From Flavobacteriales bacterium UBA6051 (GTDB lineage Bacteria > Bacteroidota > Bacteroidia > Flavobacteriales_D > Crocinitomicaceae), in contig DIYP01000006.1 of assembly GCA_002427735.1 (NCBI GenBank), forward strand, positions 1-64,000: a DNA stretch of 64,000 nt, in the 5' to 3' direction. How positions within the stretch are numbered: position 1 is the stretch's first letter; each line of letters starts with the position of its first letter. A model generated the notes under the pieces. It searched no databases. It saw nothing but the letters and a program-made list of their open reading frames with translations, and was not told the origin of the DNA. Shown here in pieces: positions 43,191-52,778 of this stretch. The position numbers and the translations under genes were made by a program.

Positions 43191-43793
43191 TCAACCGTTT
43201 TCGGCAACAACTTCTTGCACCTCTGGTAAGTGCTGCTTTAACAAACTTTCGATACCACCTTTGAGCGTCGCAGTGCTGGAAGGACATCCAGAACATGAAC
43301 CTCTTAAGGTAACTGTCACAACACCATCTTCATACCCTCTGAAATCAATCGCTCCTCCGTCATTTTCAACCGCTGGTCGAACGAACTCATCCAAAAGTCC
43401 TCGAATGGCATCATCGTACTCTGAAGGTTCAAACGTTTTTACGGGCTCTTTATTTTCTTCGGTTTCAGCTGAAGGGTTTTTAGTAGGCATTTGAACTAAT
43501 ACTTCCTTCCCTTCACTCAACCAAGTGCGAATGAACTCACGAAGCTCCATGGTAATGAAGTCCCATGAAAGGTTATCTGTCTTTGTTACCGTAACGAAAT
43601 TTGAAGCGATGAAAACCCCCTGAACAAAAGGAAGGTTAAACAACTCTTCAGCAAGAGGAGAAAACCCGCGAGCTTCCGTCATCGAATTAAATTCTGCTGA
43701 ATCGCCTGTCCCAAGCAAATGTTTGTTGGCCACAAATTTCATTGTGGAAGGATTTGGAGTCATTTCCGCATATACAGTAACTGGTACGTTCAT
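43191..43793 (-). CDS. NifU-like iron-sulfur scaffold (Nfu)
   Basis: The 200-aa protein has the N-terminal Nfu domain (TPNPSTMKFVANKHLL; FNLPFVQGVFIASNFVTVTK) and the C-terminal NifU domain (about 125-200), with the cluster-binding CxxC at Cys167 and Cys170 (RGSCSGCPSSTATLKGGIES). It carries and delivers Fe-S clusters in the cytoplasm. The layout matches eukaryotic and Bacteroidota Nfu1-type proteins. It is followed by a small lipoprotein gene and is divergent from the metal-related operon. Confidence 0.95.
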   Translation of the reverse strand: MNVPVTVYAEMTPNPSTMKFVANKHLLGTGDSAEFNSMTEARGFSPLAEELFNLPFVQGVFIASNFVTVTKTDNLSWDFITMELREFIRTWLSEGKEVLVQMPTKNPSAETEENKEPVKTFEPSEYDDAIRGLLDEFVRPAVENDGGAIDFRGYEDGVVTVTLRGSCSGCPSSTATLKGGIESLLKQHLPEVQEVVAENG

Positions 43794-43886
43794 CGTCTTC
43801 GTTTTTTGACAAAATTAATCGAAACAATCCAAGAATGATACGTTTCTCGATTTTATCTTTTGAATGTAATCGTTTAAATTTGACGT

Positions 43887-44324
43887 ATGAAGTATGTGAA
43901 ACATACAGCGATCTTTTGTCTGCTTGCCATTCTTTTCGTGGCAAATGTTGGCATTAATGTTTTCAAGCATATTTGCTCTGAAGACGGTGTCGCTATTTCA
44001 TATATTTTTGATGCAAGCGATGATCACTGTGGAGAAGAAGTAATGCATGCAGACCTTCCACCATGTTGTCAGAAAGAGGAACAAGATTCCAAGGAAGAAG
44101 ACGATTGCTGCAGTGATGAGGTAGAGTATTACAGCATGAAGGTTGATGCAGAGGTTCACAATGCAACACCCTTTTCATACCCAGTCATTGCTCAACTGAC
44201 TCAGCATTACTACAACATTGAACTCCCTCCTGTTAAACAGAAGGAACATCGCACAACATATGTGCACCCGCCACCACCTGATGGTAGGGAAATATTACTC
44301 AAGAAACAAGTCTGGATCATTTGA
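43887..44324 (+). CDS. Cys/His-rich secreted protein (HYC_CC_PP-like)
   Basis: The 145-aa protein has a signal or anchor segment (TAIFCLLAILFVANVGINVF), then KHICSEDG. A cluster of paired cysteines follows (ADLPPCCQKEEQ; EEDDCCSDEVE), and the tail is proline-rich (VHPPPPDG). This H-C, CC, PP pattern fits a Bacteroidota family found beside metal-related TonB receptors. The thiols and acids suggest metal binding, perhaps copper, outside the cytoplasm. The next genes, a TonB receptor and an HMA protein, support this. Confidence 0.75.
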   Translation: MKYVKHTAIFCLLAILFVANVGINVFKHICSEDGVAISYIFDASDDHCGEEVMHADLPPCCQKEEQDSKEEDDCCSDEVEYYSMKVDAEVHNATPFSYPVIAQLTQHYYNIELPPVKQKEHRTTYVHPPPPDGREILLKKQVWII

Positions 44325-44328
44325 TGCG

Positions 44329-44356
44329 CGTTAATTATTGGTACCAATAATTAACG
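44329..44356. promoter_or_regulatory. Perfect 28-bp palindrome between metal-operon genes
   Basis: The sequence is fully self-complementary over 28 bases, with half-site CGTTAATTATTGGT. It begins 5 bases after the Cys-rich gene stop and ends 13 bases before the receptor ATG. It could be an operator or an mRNA hairpin adjusting receptor expression. It lacks the T-run of a terminator. Confidence 0.6.
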
Positions 44357-44369
44357 AATTTATGCATCA

Positions 44370-46586
44370 ATGAAAAAATCAATAATCTGCATTCTGTGTG
44401 TATTTTTCTTTGGCACATTGAATGCTCAAATAAAGGGAGTTGTATACGGCTCAAATAACAAAGAAAAGGAACCATTGTACGGAGCAAAAGTCAAGTTGCT
44501 TGGTGCAAATCGTGGTGAAGTCACCGGTGAGGATGGGAAGTTTGAATTGATCCTTCCGAAAGAGTTGCCGGATACTATTGTTTTTTCTGCAATGGGCTAC
44601 TATCCGGATACCATTGTGGTGACAAAAAAAGATCGCTTTATAGCGCTCAACGTAACATTGTATTCAGATCAATTATTGCCTGAAGTGGTGGTCTCTGTAA
44701 AGAAGGGGACGCATTCCATTTCACGATTGAAGACTTTGCATGTTGAAGAAATTGGCTCTGGAGAGTTAAGAAAAGCCGCATGCTGCAATTTGTCCGAGTC
44801 GTTTGAAACGAATGCATCCGTAGATGTAAATATCACGGATGCCGTATCTGGTGCCAAAAAGATTCAGATGATGGGATTGGATGGCGTATACACCCAAATT
44901 CAATTTGAAAATATTCCTTATCTGAAAGGTTTGGAAAGTTCCTATGGTTTAGGTTCTATACCGGGTACATGGATTGAATCAATTCAAATTACAAAGGGAA
45001 CGGGCAACGTTGTAAATGGTTATGAATCCATGGCGGGACTTGTGAATCTGGAATTGAAAAAGCCGCATGAAATGGAAGCACTCTACGTCAATGCTTACGT
45101 CAACGCGATGGCCAGAACAGAGATCAATCTAAACTCTGGGTTCAAGCTCGGGAAAAAAGATAAATGGTCTTCCGGTTGGCTCGTTCATGGTTCGGTGTTG
45201 CCATTGGAAATGGATAACAACGGTGATAAATTCAGAGATGTCCCAAACGGGACAAATATATCTGTAATGAACCGTTACCATTATCAGGGGGAGAAGATGG
45301 AGGCACAATTTGGCTTTAATGCGCATTGGGAAGATAAAACTGGTGGACAGATTTCCGCTATGCGAAACGATCCCAATGGCTACTATCAAGTGCTACGAAA
45401 TGCACGGCACGTAGATGTCTTTGCAAAAACGGGCTTCTTCTCAGAGAGACCCGGACATTCCTTCGGAGTCTTGTACAACTTCAAGTATCAAACACTTGAT
45501 GCACTGTTTGGAATTCGAGATTTTGAAGGAGTAGAGAAACGTGGCTACGTGAATGCGATCTATGACGGAATTTTTGGAACGACTGATCACAAGTATAAGA
45601 TTGGCGCGAGCGGCGTGTACAGCGATATGACACAACGGGTTGATAGCTTGAATGCGGATCGATTAGATATTGTTCCTGGAGTATTTGGTGAGTACACGTA
45701 TACAGGAAGTCGATTGTCTGCTGTTATCGGCGCACGAGGTGACTATCATAACCTCTATAATTTTCAGTTTTCTCCTCGTTTACACTTAAAGTATATACTG
45801 ACCGAATGGACAGATTTGCGATTGACGGCGGGTAAAGGATGGCGTGTACCGAATTACATTGTCGATAATATTTCATTGTTGGCAACATCGCGCACTTGGA
45901 TAGAGCCAGCAGAAATTCGTCCGGAGGTATCATGGAATATTGGAGGAAGTATTGTTCAGTCATTTAAATTGTTCGGGCGGAACGGTTCATTAGCATTGGA
46001 CTTTTATCACACACACTTCGAGAATCAAATGATTGTAGATCGAGATGTTGATGTCAATCAAATTGTATTTAAAAATCTCGAAGGAAGGTCATTCTCCAAT
46101 AGTTTCCAGGCAGAATTATCTGTTTCTCCGGTAAAAACAATTGACGTGCGTTTCGCATATAAATACCTTGATGTTCGGGCTACCTATGCTGGAGCTTTCC
46201 AACAACAAGTGATGGTTCCTGCTCACAGAGGATTTGTAAACCTGGCTTATCTTTCTCGGAGTAAACGTTGGGAGTTCGATATTACGGCGTCCATTTTCGG
46301 TGAACAGCGATTGCCTGTCAATATGCTTCCCGATAGTTCATTGACAACGCGAAACAAAGGAGATGTTTATACATTGTTGAATGCGCAAATTACGCACGTA
46401 TACAAGCGTTGGGATTTCTATCTTGGAGGTGAAAACATTACGAATTACCGCCAGGAAAACCCCATTATCGATGCTGAAAACCCCTTCAGTCCAAGATTCG
46501 ATGCCACGCGTGTTTGGGCGCCTATTTTTGGAGTGAATGTATACTTCGGGGTACGTTTTTCAATTGAACAAAAGAAAAAAGAATAA
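44370..46586 (+). CDS. TonB-dependent receptor, probable metal uptake
   Basis: The 738-aa outer-membrane receptor has a signal peptide (ending GTLNAQ), a carboxypeptidase-like domain (about 20-105) and a plug with ACCNLSESFETNASVDVNIT, QMMGLDGVYTQIQFENIPYL and IQITKGTGNVVNGYESMAGL. A barrel of about 500 residues ends in NVYFGVRFSIEQ. The ACC in the plug start is notable. Flanking Cys-rich and HMA-domain proteins suggest copper or another soft metal as the substrate, by inference. It is expressed with its neighbours. Confidence 0.9.
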   Translation: MKKSIICILCVFFFGTLNAQIKGVVYGSNNKEKEPLYGAKVKLLGANRGEVTGEDGKFELILPKELPDTIVFSAMGYYPDTIVVTKKDRFIALNVTLYSDQLLPEVVVSVKKGTHSISRLKTLHVEEIGSGELRKAACCNLSESFETNASVDVNITDAVSGAKKIQMMGLDGVYTQIQFENIPYLKGLESSYGLGSIPGTWIESIQITKGTGNVVNGYESMAGLVNLELKKPHEMEALYVNAYVNAMARTEINLNSGFKLGKKDKWSSGWLVHGSVLPLEMDNNGDKFRDVPNGTNISVMNRYHYQGEKMEAQFGFNAHWEDKTGGQISAMRNDPNGYYQVLRNARHVDVFAKTGFFSERPGHSFGVLYNFKYQTLDALFGIRDFEGVEKRGYVNAIYDGIFGTTDHKYKIGASGVYSDMTQRVDSLNADRLDIVPGVFGEYTYTGSRLSAVIGARGDYHNLYNFQFSPRLHLKYILTEWTDLRLTAGKGWRVPNYIVDNISLLATSRTWIEPAEIRPEVSWNIGGSIVQSFKLFGRNGSLALDFYHTHFENQMIVDRDVDVNQIVFKNLEGRSFSNSFQAELSVSPVKTIDVRFAYKYLDVRATYAGAFQQQVMVPAHRGFVNLAYLSRSKRWEFDITASIFGEQRLPVNMLPDSSLTTRNKGDVYTLLNAQITHVYKRWDFYLGGENITNYRQENPIIDAENPFSPRFDATRVWAPIFGVNVYFGVRFSIEQKKKE

Positions 46587-46657
46587 TAAGACAAGTGCAG
46601 GCACGTATTTTGCCTGACTGATTTTAGAAAGTAAAACAATAACTAAAAATAAAGAAG

Positions 46658-46993
46658 ATGAAAGGAGTTTTAACCATACTATTTATGATGTTTTTTGTGG
46701 GCTCAATGACAGCTCAAACAAAAGACGTTGAAATCAAAACATCTGCCGAATGTGGCGATTGCAAAGTGCGAATTGAAGATAAGCTGAATTATACAAAAGG
46801 TGTACGGTTTGCAGAATTGGATGTCCCAACCAAAGTTGTAACAGTTCGCTATAACGAGAAGAAAATATCACTTGAAGAAGTAAAAGAAGCTATAGCAGAG
46901 GTTGGATATGATGCCGATGAGGTAAAAGCAAAAACAGATGCAGTTAAGGCACTTCCCGCCTGTTGCCGGCCAGGAGGAATGAAAGGCAAATAA
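46658..46993 (+). CDS. Secreted heavy-metal-associated (HMA) domain protein
   Basis: The 111-aa protein has a signal peptide (MKGVLTILFMMFFVGSMTAQ) and an HMA fold with metal motif ECGDCKVRIE (Cys32, Cys35), lacking the usual MxC spacing residue. The fold ends YDADEVKAKTDA. A C-terminal CC pair (Cys102-103) may bind a second metal. It probably shuttles copper or a similar ion in the periplasm for the receptor encoded 71 bases upstream. Confidence 0.88.
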   Translation: MKGVLTILFMMFFVGSMTAQTKDVEIKTSAECGDCKVRIEDKLNYTKGVRFAELDVPTKVVTVRYNEKKISLEEVKEAIAEVGYDADEVKAKTDAVKALPACCRPGGMKGK

Positions 46994-47012
46994 GGTGAGT
47001 TGTTTAAAAGTG

Positions 47013-47040
47013 AAAAGTGGTCATTCCGGTGACCACTTTT
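47013..47040 (+). terminator. Strong terminator after HMA gene
   Basis: Arms AAAAGTGGTCA and TGACCACTTTT with a 6-base loop are followed by further T. It ends the metal operon. Confidence 0.85.
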
Positions 47041-47131
47041 TTTGTGACAAACAAAGTTTTTAGATCATCTGCGGAACATCCGAACAAGCATCCTATTTTT
47101 GTATCGTTATTAAAACTAGAAGTGATAATTA

Positions 47132-49771
47132 ATGTCCAAAAGACTTGTCCAAATAGTGTTGTTGTATCTGTGCATTTTTCAATGCATCAACAGTGTTTAT
47201 GGACAAAGTATTGATTCGCTGCGTGCCCAGTTTTTCGTCATAGAATCCCAACGATTTGGTTTTGATTCTGAAACGGAAACGGAACGAGATCAACATGAAA
47301 TCATTGAAATCAGCGCCGGCACCTATATAGTTCCATTTAAGTCGATAGGTGAATCGGAAGTGGACACAGTAGGAATGCGACTTTCCCTTTCATCCAACTA
47401 TATCCGTCGCAATCTCTCATTTAAACTAAGTGATTCTCTTTTTGAACCTGAGATGATAAGTACAGGAAAGGATAGCTTTAAGCTGGTCTTACCGTCAATG
47501 TCACATTCCTATGATTTAAGTGTTTTCTGCCGCGATAGCCTTATTGGCAAACTGAATGTTTCGGTTTACCCTAAACAACAGGAATCACTAATTATCGTTC
47601 CACTTCTCAAAATGGATATCGATGCTGATAGCCTTCAATCGTCTATTAATAACGTCTTCATCCAGGCCAATCTGGAATTTTCAGTGAGTGTCGCTTCCGT
47701 TTTTGAGTCAAAAGATTTTGAATCCGGATTATTAAGGAACCCCAGTCCTGCACACGATCGGTATCGAGAACAAATGACCATGATTCGTAATGCTTATTTT
47801 AAAAAGCATCCGCCCAAAGGAGCTTATTATTTGTTTGTTGTCGAAGGGTTTGTGGATACACTGCTTCAGGGCTACATGGTACAAAATAAAGGAGTAGGTT
47901 TTGTAAAGTATTCTGAAGATTCACTGTATCCAACCATTATTCGTCAATTAGGCTTTGGAGCAGGAGCTTTGCATGATACCTGGTTGGACGATGGTCCTGC
48001 GCGGGGATCTACACATAATTTAATGGATGTTTCAGGTGGCCATCATTTGACTGCTTCGCAATGGAGACTGATTCAGCTAAACTGTCATTCCGTTTCCTAT
48101 TATGATGGATACGAGGATGTAAAAACGAATAACGGACTTATCGCCTTTTACCTGTGGGAAGAAGATGAAAACGGTGATTTGATTTTTCTCAGTGGTGATG
48201 TGTTGGACGGTATAGATCGACCATTCAAGCGGAATCAATATTCACTTCATCTGGAAATCAATAATTGGCTCTATCAGCCTTTGTTTGGTGCAGGGCCATA
48301 TAAGATTTGTGGCTTACATTTTTTAGTGCTGATCATTCTTTTCATTGGTGCCGTTTATTTGCGAAGGTTGCTCGTTCTTTGGATCACGCGATTTATCGGT
48401 TCGTTTTGGCTCTTCCGTCTAGTTATTCGAGCTATTGTTTTTACCGGAGTTATTGCGGCGTATATCGGCTGTTTCGGAATCATCAATAGTGGTTATGCTT
48501 TATTTGAGGTAGAATCCGGCAGGTTAAAATACCTGCACGGGATGGATACAGGGAATGCCAGAATAACAGTCGGGGATAACATCAATACCAATTTGTTGAG
48601 GGAACAGCAAATGGGCTCAGAAATACTCGTGAAACGCGGACAAGACTGGTTTCTCGAAAAGCGCAAAAAAGTGCTGTATTTCAATGTGATAAAAGAAGGA
48701 GGAAACTGGTCGAGATGTGTTTTCAAGGAGGATTCAGATACACTAACAATAACTACCAAGGATTATTCTGCGGATGCCGAAAGTCATTACTTGGTGTTTA
48801 ATTACTTGCGCGAAGATGGTGCATGTGCCTACCAAAAGGTGTACAATCACCTCGGGAAGGAAATCACAGACAAGTTAGAATTAAAAGACCCTGCGAAGCG
48901 CATTTTACTTTTTGTTAATGGGTATCGACCTACATCACTAGGCGAGACCTTCGAGGAAAATTTTGCCGACATCCGCAAGAATGGTTTGGAGTTTCCAAAT
49001 TCTAAAAACCTGATTTATAATTTTGATCGTTATGATTATTGGCGTCCATGGAAAGAAATCGATAGCTTGTTTGCAGAACGGTTAAATCCGGGTGAAACGC
49101 TCTATGCCGATGGGCATTTTTCGGTAGCAACATCCAATCACCGAAGTTTGCTGGGCTTCACAAAGCTTTCCGCTACGTATCCAAAGCGGTGCAAAAATGA
49201 TCGGCATGTGTGCATGAATACAGAAGTGAGTAATTGGTGGTATTTTGGAATGAAAACACCTATTAGAACAGTTGAACTTCACAACTTATCTCCCAATAAA
49301 CAAGGGTTTAACTTCCGAAGAACAAACGGAAAAGTGGCCGGGACAAACTTATTGCAGATGTTGAATGAATTGCCGAACAAGTCCGAAAATGATACGCTGT
49401 TTATTGTTGCACATAGTATGGGGTATGCGTATTCACTTGGGATCATTGATCAGCTAAGAGGTAAAATTAACTTTGGTGGCTTCTATATTATTGCTCCCGA
49501 GAACGCTTCAGCCGGGAAGCTCAACATGTCAGAATGGGAAGAGGTTTGGCAATATGGTAGTGATTTTGATCGTCATAAGCATGCAGCGCCATGCCTGTTG
49601 GATGGAATAGCTCCGCAAGTAACAGTGGGAGGATTGAACGTTAGCCATCAACTGTTTATTCCAGAGAAACTCTACACTAAAATGGGCTTTTTCGATTCAC
49701 ATTTTATCGGGAATTATACATGGGTGTTTGATATTGAAAAGTCTGCTCCTGGCTATATTCGACAGCGCTAA
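47132..49771 (+). CDS. Exported protein with internal membrane spans and alpha/beta-hydrolase C-terminus, 879 aa
   Basis: A signal peptide (LVQIVLLYLCIFQCINSVYG) is followed by about 370 extracytoplasmic residues. Two or three membrane spans lie near 388-450 (LHFLVLIILFIGAVYLRRLL; RAIVFTGVIAAYIGCFGIIN), then a C-terminal domain with ILLFVNGYRPTS and the nucleophile elbow VAHSMGYAYSLG (Ser762). The hydrolase fold and Ser suggest an esterase/lipase-like activity. The domain combination is unusual and not recognised as a named family. Single gene. Confidence 0.7.
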   Translation: MSKRLVQIVLLYLCIFQCINSVYGQSIDSLRAQFFVIESQRFGFDSETETERDQHEIIEISAGTYIVPFKSIGESEVDTVGMRLSLSSNYIRRNLSFKLSDSLFEPEMISTGKDSFKLVLPSMSHSYDLSVFCRDSLIGKLNVSVYPKQQESLIIVPLLKMDIDADSLQSSINNVFIQANLEFSVSVASVFESKDFESGLLRNPSPAHDRYREQMTMIRNAYFKKHPPKGAYYLFVVEGFVDTLLQGYMVQNKGVGFVKYSEDSLYPTIIRQLGFGAGALHDTWLDDGPARGSTHNLMDVSGGHHLTASQWRLIQLNCHSVSYYDGYEDVKTNNGLIAFYLWEEDENGDLIFLSGDVLDGIDRPFKRNQYSLHLEINNWLYQPLFGAGPYKICGLHFLVLIILFIGAVYLRRLLVLWITRFIGSFWLFRLVIRAIVFTGVIAAYIGCFGIINSGYALFEVESGRLKYLHGMDTGNARITVGDNINTNLLREQQMGSEILVKRGQDWFLEKRKKVLYFNVIKEGGNWSRCVFKEDSDTLTITTKDYSADAESHYLVFNYLREDGACAYQKVYNHLGKEITDKLELKDPAKRILLFVNGYRPTSLGETFEENFADIRKNGLEFPNSKNLIYNFDRYDYWRPWKEIDSLFAERLNPGETLYADGHFSVATSNHRSLLGFTKLSATYPKRCKNDRHVCMNTEVSNWWYFGMKTPIRTVELHNLSPNKQGFNFRRTNGKVAGTNLLQMLNELPNKSENDTLFIVAHSMGYAYSLGIIDQLRGKINFGGFYIIAPENASAGKLNMSEWEEVWQYGSDFDRHKHAAPCLLDGIAPQVTVGGLNVSHQLFIPEKLYTKMGFFDSHFIGNYTWVFDIEKSAPGYIRQR

Positions 49772-49892
49772 TCAGGCATTCTGAACGCTGCAATATACTT
49801 TCTGGTTTTCGGGTGCTTTCCACTTAATGAGGTGCTTTTAGATTACAATTAATTTAGTACTTTCGCTCTTCGAAATATTTAAAGCAAAAGCA

Positions 49893-51149
49893 ATGTCATA
49901 TTTGTTTACATCAGAGTCCGTATCAGAAGGACATCCAGATAAAGTATCTGATCAGATTTCAGACGCGTTAATTGATAATTTCATGGCGTTCGACCCTGAA
50001 TCGAAGGTAGCCTGCGAAACCTTGGTTACAACAGGTCAGGTAGTATTGGCTGGAGAGGTTAAGACAAATACATATTTAGATGTTCAGGCAATTGCCAGAG
50101 ATACCATTAGAAAAATTGGTTACACGAAGTCTGAGTACATGTTCGATGCTAGTTCATGTGGTGTGCTATCTGCAATCCATGAGCAGTCAGCGGATATCAA
50201 TCAAGGAGTTGAGCGTGCTAACCCAGAAGATCAGGGTGCTGGAGACCAGGGAATGATGTTCGGTTACGCAACAAAGGAAACTGAGAATTACATGCCATTA
50301 GCGTTGGATCTTGCTCATAAGATTCTTGCAGAGATGTCTGATATTCGCAATAATGAGTTGGAATTAATTCCTTATTTGCGTCCTGATGCGAAGTCACAGG
50401 TAACTATTGAATATTCAGATGACAATGTTCCGCAACGAATTGATACAATCGTAGTGTCAACACAGCATGATGACTTTGATACTGAACCAGCAATGCTTGC
50501 GAAGATTAAGGAGGATATAATCAACATCGTGATTGCACGCGTGAAAGCAAAATGTTCTCCTGAGATTCAAGCATTGTTTACAGATGATATTCAATACCAC
50601 ATTAATCCAACTGGAATTTTTGTAATCGGAGGTCCACATGGAGACACTGGTTTAACAGGACGTAAGATTATCGTGGATACGTACGGAGGAAAGGGAGCAC
50701 ACGGTGGTGGTGCATTCTCTGGAAAGGATCCATCAAAAGTGGACCGTTCTGCAGCGTATGCTACACGTCACATTGCGAAGAATATGGTTGCGGCCGGATT
50801 GTGTGATGAGGTACTTGTTCAAGTATCTTACGCAATTGGTGTGGCAGAACCATGCGGACTATTCATCGAGACATATGGAACATCCAAAGTGGACATGACG
50901 GATGGAGATATCGCGAAGAAGATTTCTGAAATATTCGATATGCGACCATACTTCATTGAGCAACGCTTGAAATTGAGGAATCCAATGTATTCAGAAACGG
51001 CGGCATTTGGTCACATGGGACGAAAGAATGAAATCGTTTCAAAGACGTTTGAAGCACCTGACGGACGAAAAGTAACACGTGATGTAGAGTTGTTTACTTG
51101 GGAGAAACTGGATTACGTTGATAAAGTAAAAGAAGCCTTCGGATTGTAA
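49893..51149 (+). CDS. metK: S-adenosylmethionine synthetase
   Basis: The 418-aa enzyme shows the MetK signatures: SESVSEGHPDKVSDQISDAL at the N-terminus, GAGDQGMMFGYA near 110-121, and GGHGGGAFSGKDPSKVDRS-type GGGAFSGKDPSKVDRSAAY near 272. It makes AdoMet from methionine and ATP in the cytoplasm. The length is usual for the Bacteroidota form. A strong terminator follows, and no SAM riboswitch is evident upstream. Confidence 0.98.
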   Translation: MSYLFTSESVSEGHPDKVSDQISDALIDNFMAFDPESKVACETLVTTGQVVLAGEVKTNTYLDVQAIARDTIRKIGYTKSEYMFDASSCGVLSAIHEQSADINQGVERANPEDQGAGDQGMMFGYATKETENYMPLALDLAHKILAEMSDIRNNELELIPYLRPDAKSQVTIEYSDDNVPQRIDTIVVSTQHDDFDTEPAMLAKIKEDIINIVIARVKAKCSPEIQALFTDDIQYHINPTGIFVIGGPHGDTGLTGRKIIVDTYGGKGAHGGGAFSGKDPSKVDRSAAYATRHIAKNMVAAGLCDEVLVQVSYAIGVAEPCGLFIETYGTSKVDMTDGDIAKKISEIFDMRPYFIEQRLKLRNPMYSETAAFGHMGRKNEIVSKTFEAPDGRKVTRDVELFTWEKLDYVDKVKEAFGL

Positions 51150-51169
51150 GAGCGACAGAATTAAATAAT

Positions 51170-51199
51170 AAGCCCGCTTCAAGTAAGCGGGCTTTTTTT
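51170..51199 (+). terminator. Terminator after metK
   Basis: Arms AAGCCCGCTT and AAGCGGGCTT with a 5-base loop are followed by a T-run. Confidence 0.92.
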
Positions 51200-51245
51200 A
51201 TGTCGTTTTTTGAGAGATTAACTAACTTCAACCAAAGTCACGATC

Positions 51246-51818
51246 ATGTATGAAGAGTTATTAAAAAATGCATTCCGACCACTTGATTTGGATGCCGAGA
51301 GACATGTTGAGTTTTTCAATTGTTGGGATGAAATAAGCTATGACCGAAATACATTTATCACGGAATCAGGGAATATTGAGCGCTATTTCTATGTGGTCAT
51401 CTCAGGAGTGCAAGCGATTTATCTACTTTCTAAGAATGGTGATAAGAAAGTAATAGGTTTTAGTTTTGACGGAAGCTTTTCCGGAGTGTATGATTCTTAT
51501 TTATACGAAACACCTTCTCACTATTTTTTGGAATCACTTACTCCATCTCGGCTGATTCGAATGAAAAAAGGGGATTATGACCGACTATTTGAACTATACC
51601 CTGAATTCGATAGGTGGGGACGAATTGTACATCAACAATTATTGATGGGACGAGTACAGCGGGAGGTCGAATTGTTCACAATGACAGCAAAAGAACGCTA
51701 TGATGTGTTCATGCAACGATGTCCGGAAGCCCTTATGAAAATTCCACAGAAGTATCTAGCTTCTTACTTAAACATGACCCCAGAAACCTTTAGCAGGCTG
51801 CGCGCAATAAAATCTTGA
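51246..51818 (+). CDS. Crp/Fnr-family transcriptional regulator
   Basis: The 190-aa protein has a cyclic-nucleotide-binding-like beta-roll (residues 25-115; FITESGNIERYFYVVISGVQ; GDKKVIGFSFDGSFSG). It ends in a winged-helix recognition segment (IPQKYLASYLNMTPETFSRL RAIKS). This is the short Bacteroidota type often called Crp/Fnr-like with no conserved cAMP-binding arginine. The following DinB-like gene, in the same direction after 52 bases, may be in its operon. Confidence 0.88.
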   Translation: MYEELLKNAFRPLDLDAERHVEFFNCWDEISYDRNTFITESGNIERYFYVVISGVQAIYLLSKNGDKKVIGFSFDGSFSGVYDSYLYETPSHYFLESLTPSRLIRMKKGDYDRLFELYPEFDRWGRIVHQQLLMGRVQREVELFTMTAKERYDVFMQRCPEALMKIPQKYLASYLNMTPETFSRLRAIKS

Positions 51819-51870
51819 TATAGATCAAGAGTCATTGACATTAAACGATGGAACTTTGTATAAAAAAGAT

Positions 51871-52443
51871 ATGAGAGTTCAGATAAAATCAGCATTTCAA
51901 GTTCAACGCATCAATCAACTGATTAATCAATTGGAAGAGTTCGAAAAATTGAATGTAAAGGAGTTGACAAAACGCCCACATTCAAAGTCATGGAGTCCAG
52001 TTGAAGTAATGGGGCATATGATCATTGCTCATAATGTATACAAAGAGAAAATAGAACATCATTTAGGTTTAGCTGAAGACAGTGAGGTAGGAAATGATTC
52101 AGTTCAGGCAAGCGCATTACCTTCGCGACTAATGAAAATGTTCCCTCCAAAAGATGGGAAGGTTCGATTTAAGATGAAGACATTTAAAAAGTTCAAACCC
52201 GTTTATTCCTTGGAAACAATCTCAGAAAGTAATGTTCAGAAGGTCATCTCTGATCTCAAGACAACACTGTTTGAACTAAAGTCCTGGGTTGAAGCGTATC
52301 GACTAAAAAAAGTGAATGCGCTACGTTTTGCTTCAGCGATAGGTCCAATTGTAAGATTCAACGTTCCGGAAGCATGTGAGTTTGTTTTATGTCATAATGA
52401 GCGGCATTTTCAACAGATTCTGGATGCACTGGATGAGGTATAG
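51871..52443 (+). CDS. DinB-family protein
   Basis: The start at ATG 51871 (MRVQIKSAFQVQRINQLINQ) gives 190 aa. The four-helix DinB pattern is seen: LTKRPHSKSWSPVEVMGHMI with His in helix 2, and CHNERHFQQILDAL at the end with the paired histidines. These match the metal triad (His near 50, His-x3-His at the C-terminus). DinB-like proteins are putative metal-dependent thiol transferases. The target is unknown. It lies downstream of the Crp-type regulator. Confidence 0.85.
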   Translation: MRVQIKSAFQVQRINQLINQLEEFEKLNVKELTKRPHSKSWSPVEVMGHMIIAHNVYKEKIEHHLGLAEDSEVGNDSVQASALPSRLMKMFPPKDGKVRFKMKTFKKFKPVYSLETISESNVQKVISDLKTTLFELKSWVEAYRLKKVNALRFASAIGPIVRFNVPEACEFVLCHNERHFQQILDALDEV

Positions 52444-52564
52444 TTTGGCATTTGACGGGGATTCGATGGTAGAATGTTTGAAATTTATCTATAATTTAAC
52501 ATTGAAGTCATAAATAATTCATGATTAACTGTATGAATCAAATACTTCTTCCGTCACAGAATCT

Positions 52565-52771
52565 ATGAGAAATAAACTAATCTTCCTTTCATTTGTTGCC
52601 ATTGCCCTTGCATCTTGTACCAAGAATAGACATTGCCAATGCATTGATACAGAGACGAACGAAGAACTGTGCATGGAACGTATTACAGATTATTCGAGAT
52701 CATCCGAAGAAACATGCGAAATGCGGGAGAGTGACGAGAATGTTTCTTGTAAAGTAATTGGTTTGAACTAA
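52565..52771 (+). CDS. Small Cys-rich lipoprotein, 68 aa, paralogue of 20801-20998
   Basis: Lipobox IALASC (Cys18) is followed by TKNRHCQCIDTETNEELCME and ...NVSCKVIGLN. It shares the pattern SC-x-KN-xx-C-x-C-I-x-T and the C-xx-LN-type ending with the island lipoprotein. Four to five mature cysteines suggest disulfides. The function is unknown. It converges on the receptor gene at 52779, with 7 bases between stops. Confidence 0.75.
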   Translation: MRNKLIFLSFVAIALASCTKNRHCQCIDTETNEELCMERITDYSRSSEETCEMRESDENVSCKVIGLN

Positions 52772-52778
52772 ACACTTT

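Noticed and set aside
47017..47214. Open frame of 65 codons between HMA gene and the 879-aa gene
   Set aside because: It starts inside a terminator hairpin and overlaps the real signal peptide in another frame.
49772..49892. Possible SAM riboswitch upstream of metK
   Set aside because: No terminator/antiterminator or SAM-box-like helices could be found in the 120-base leader.
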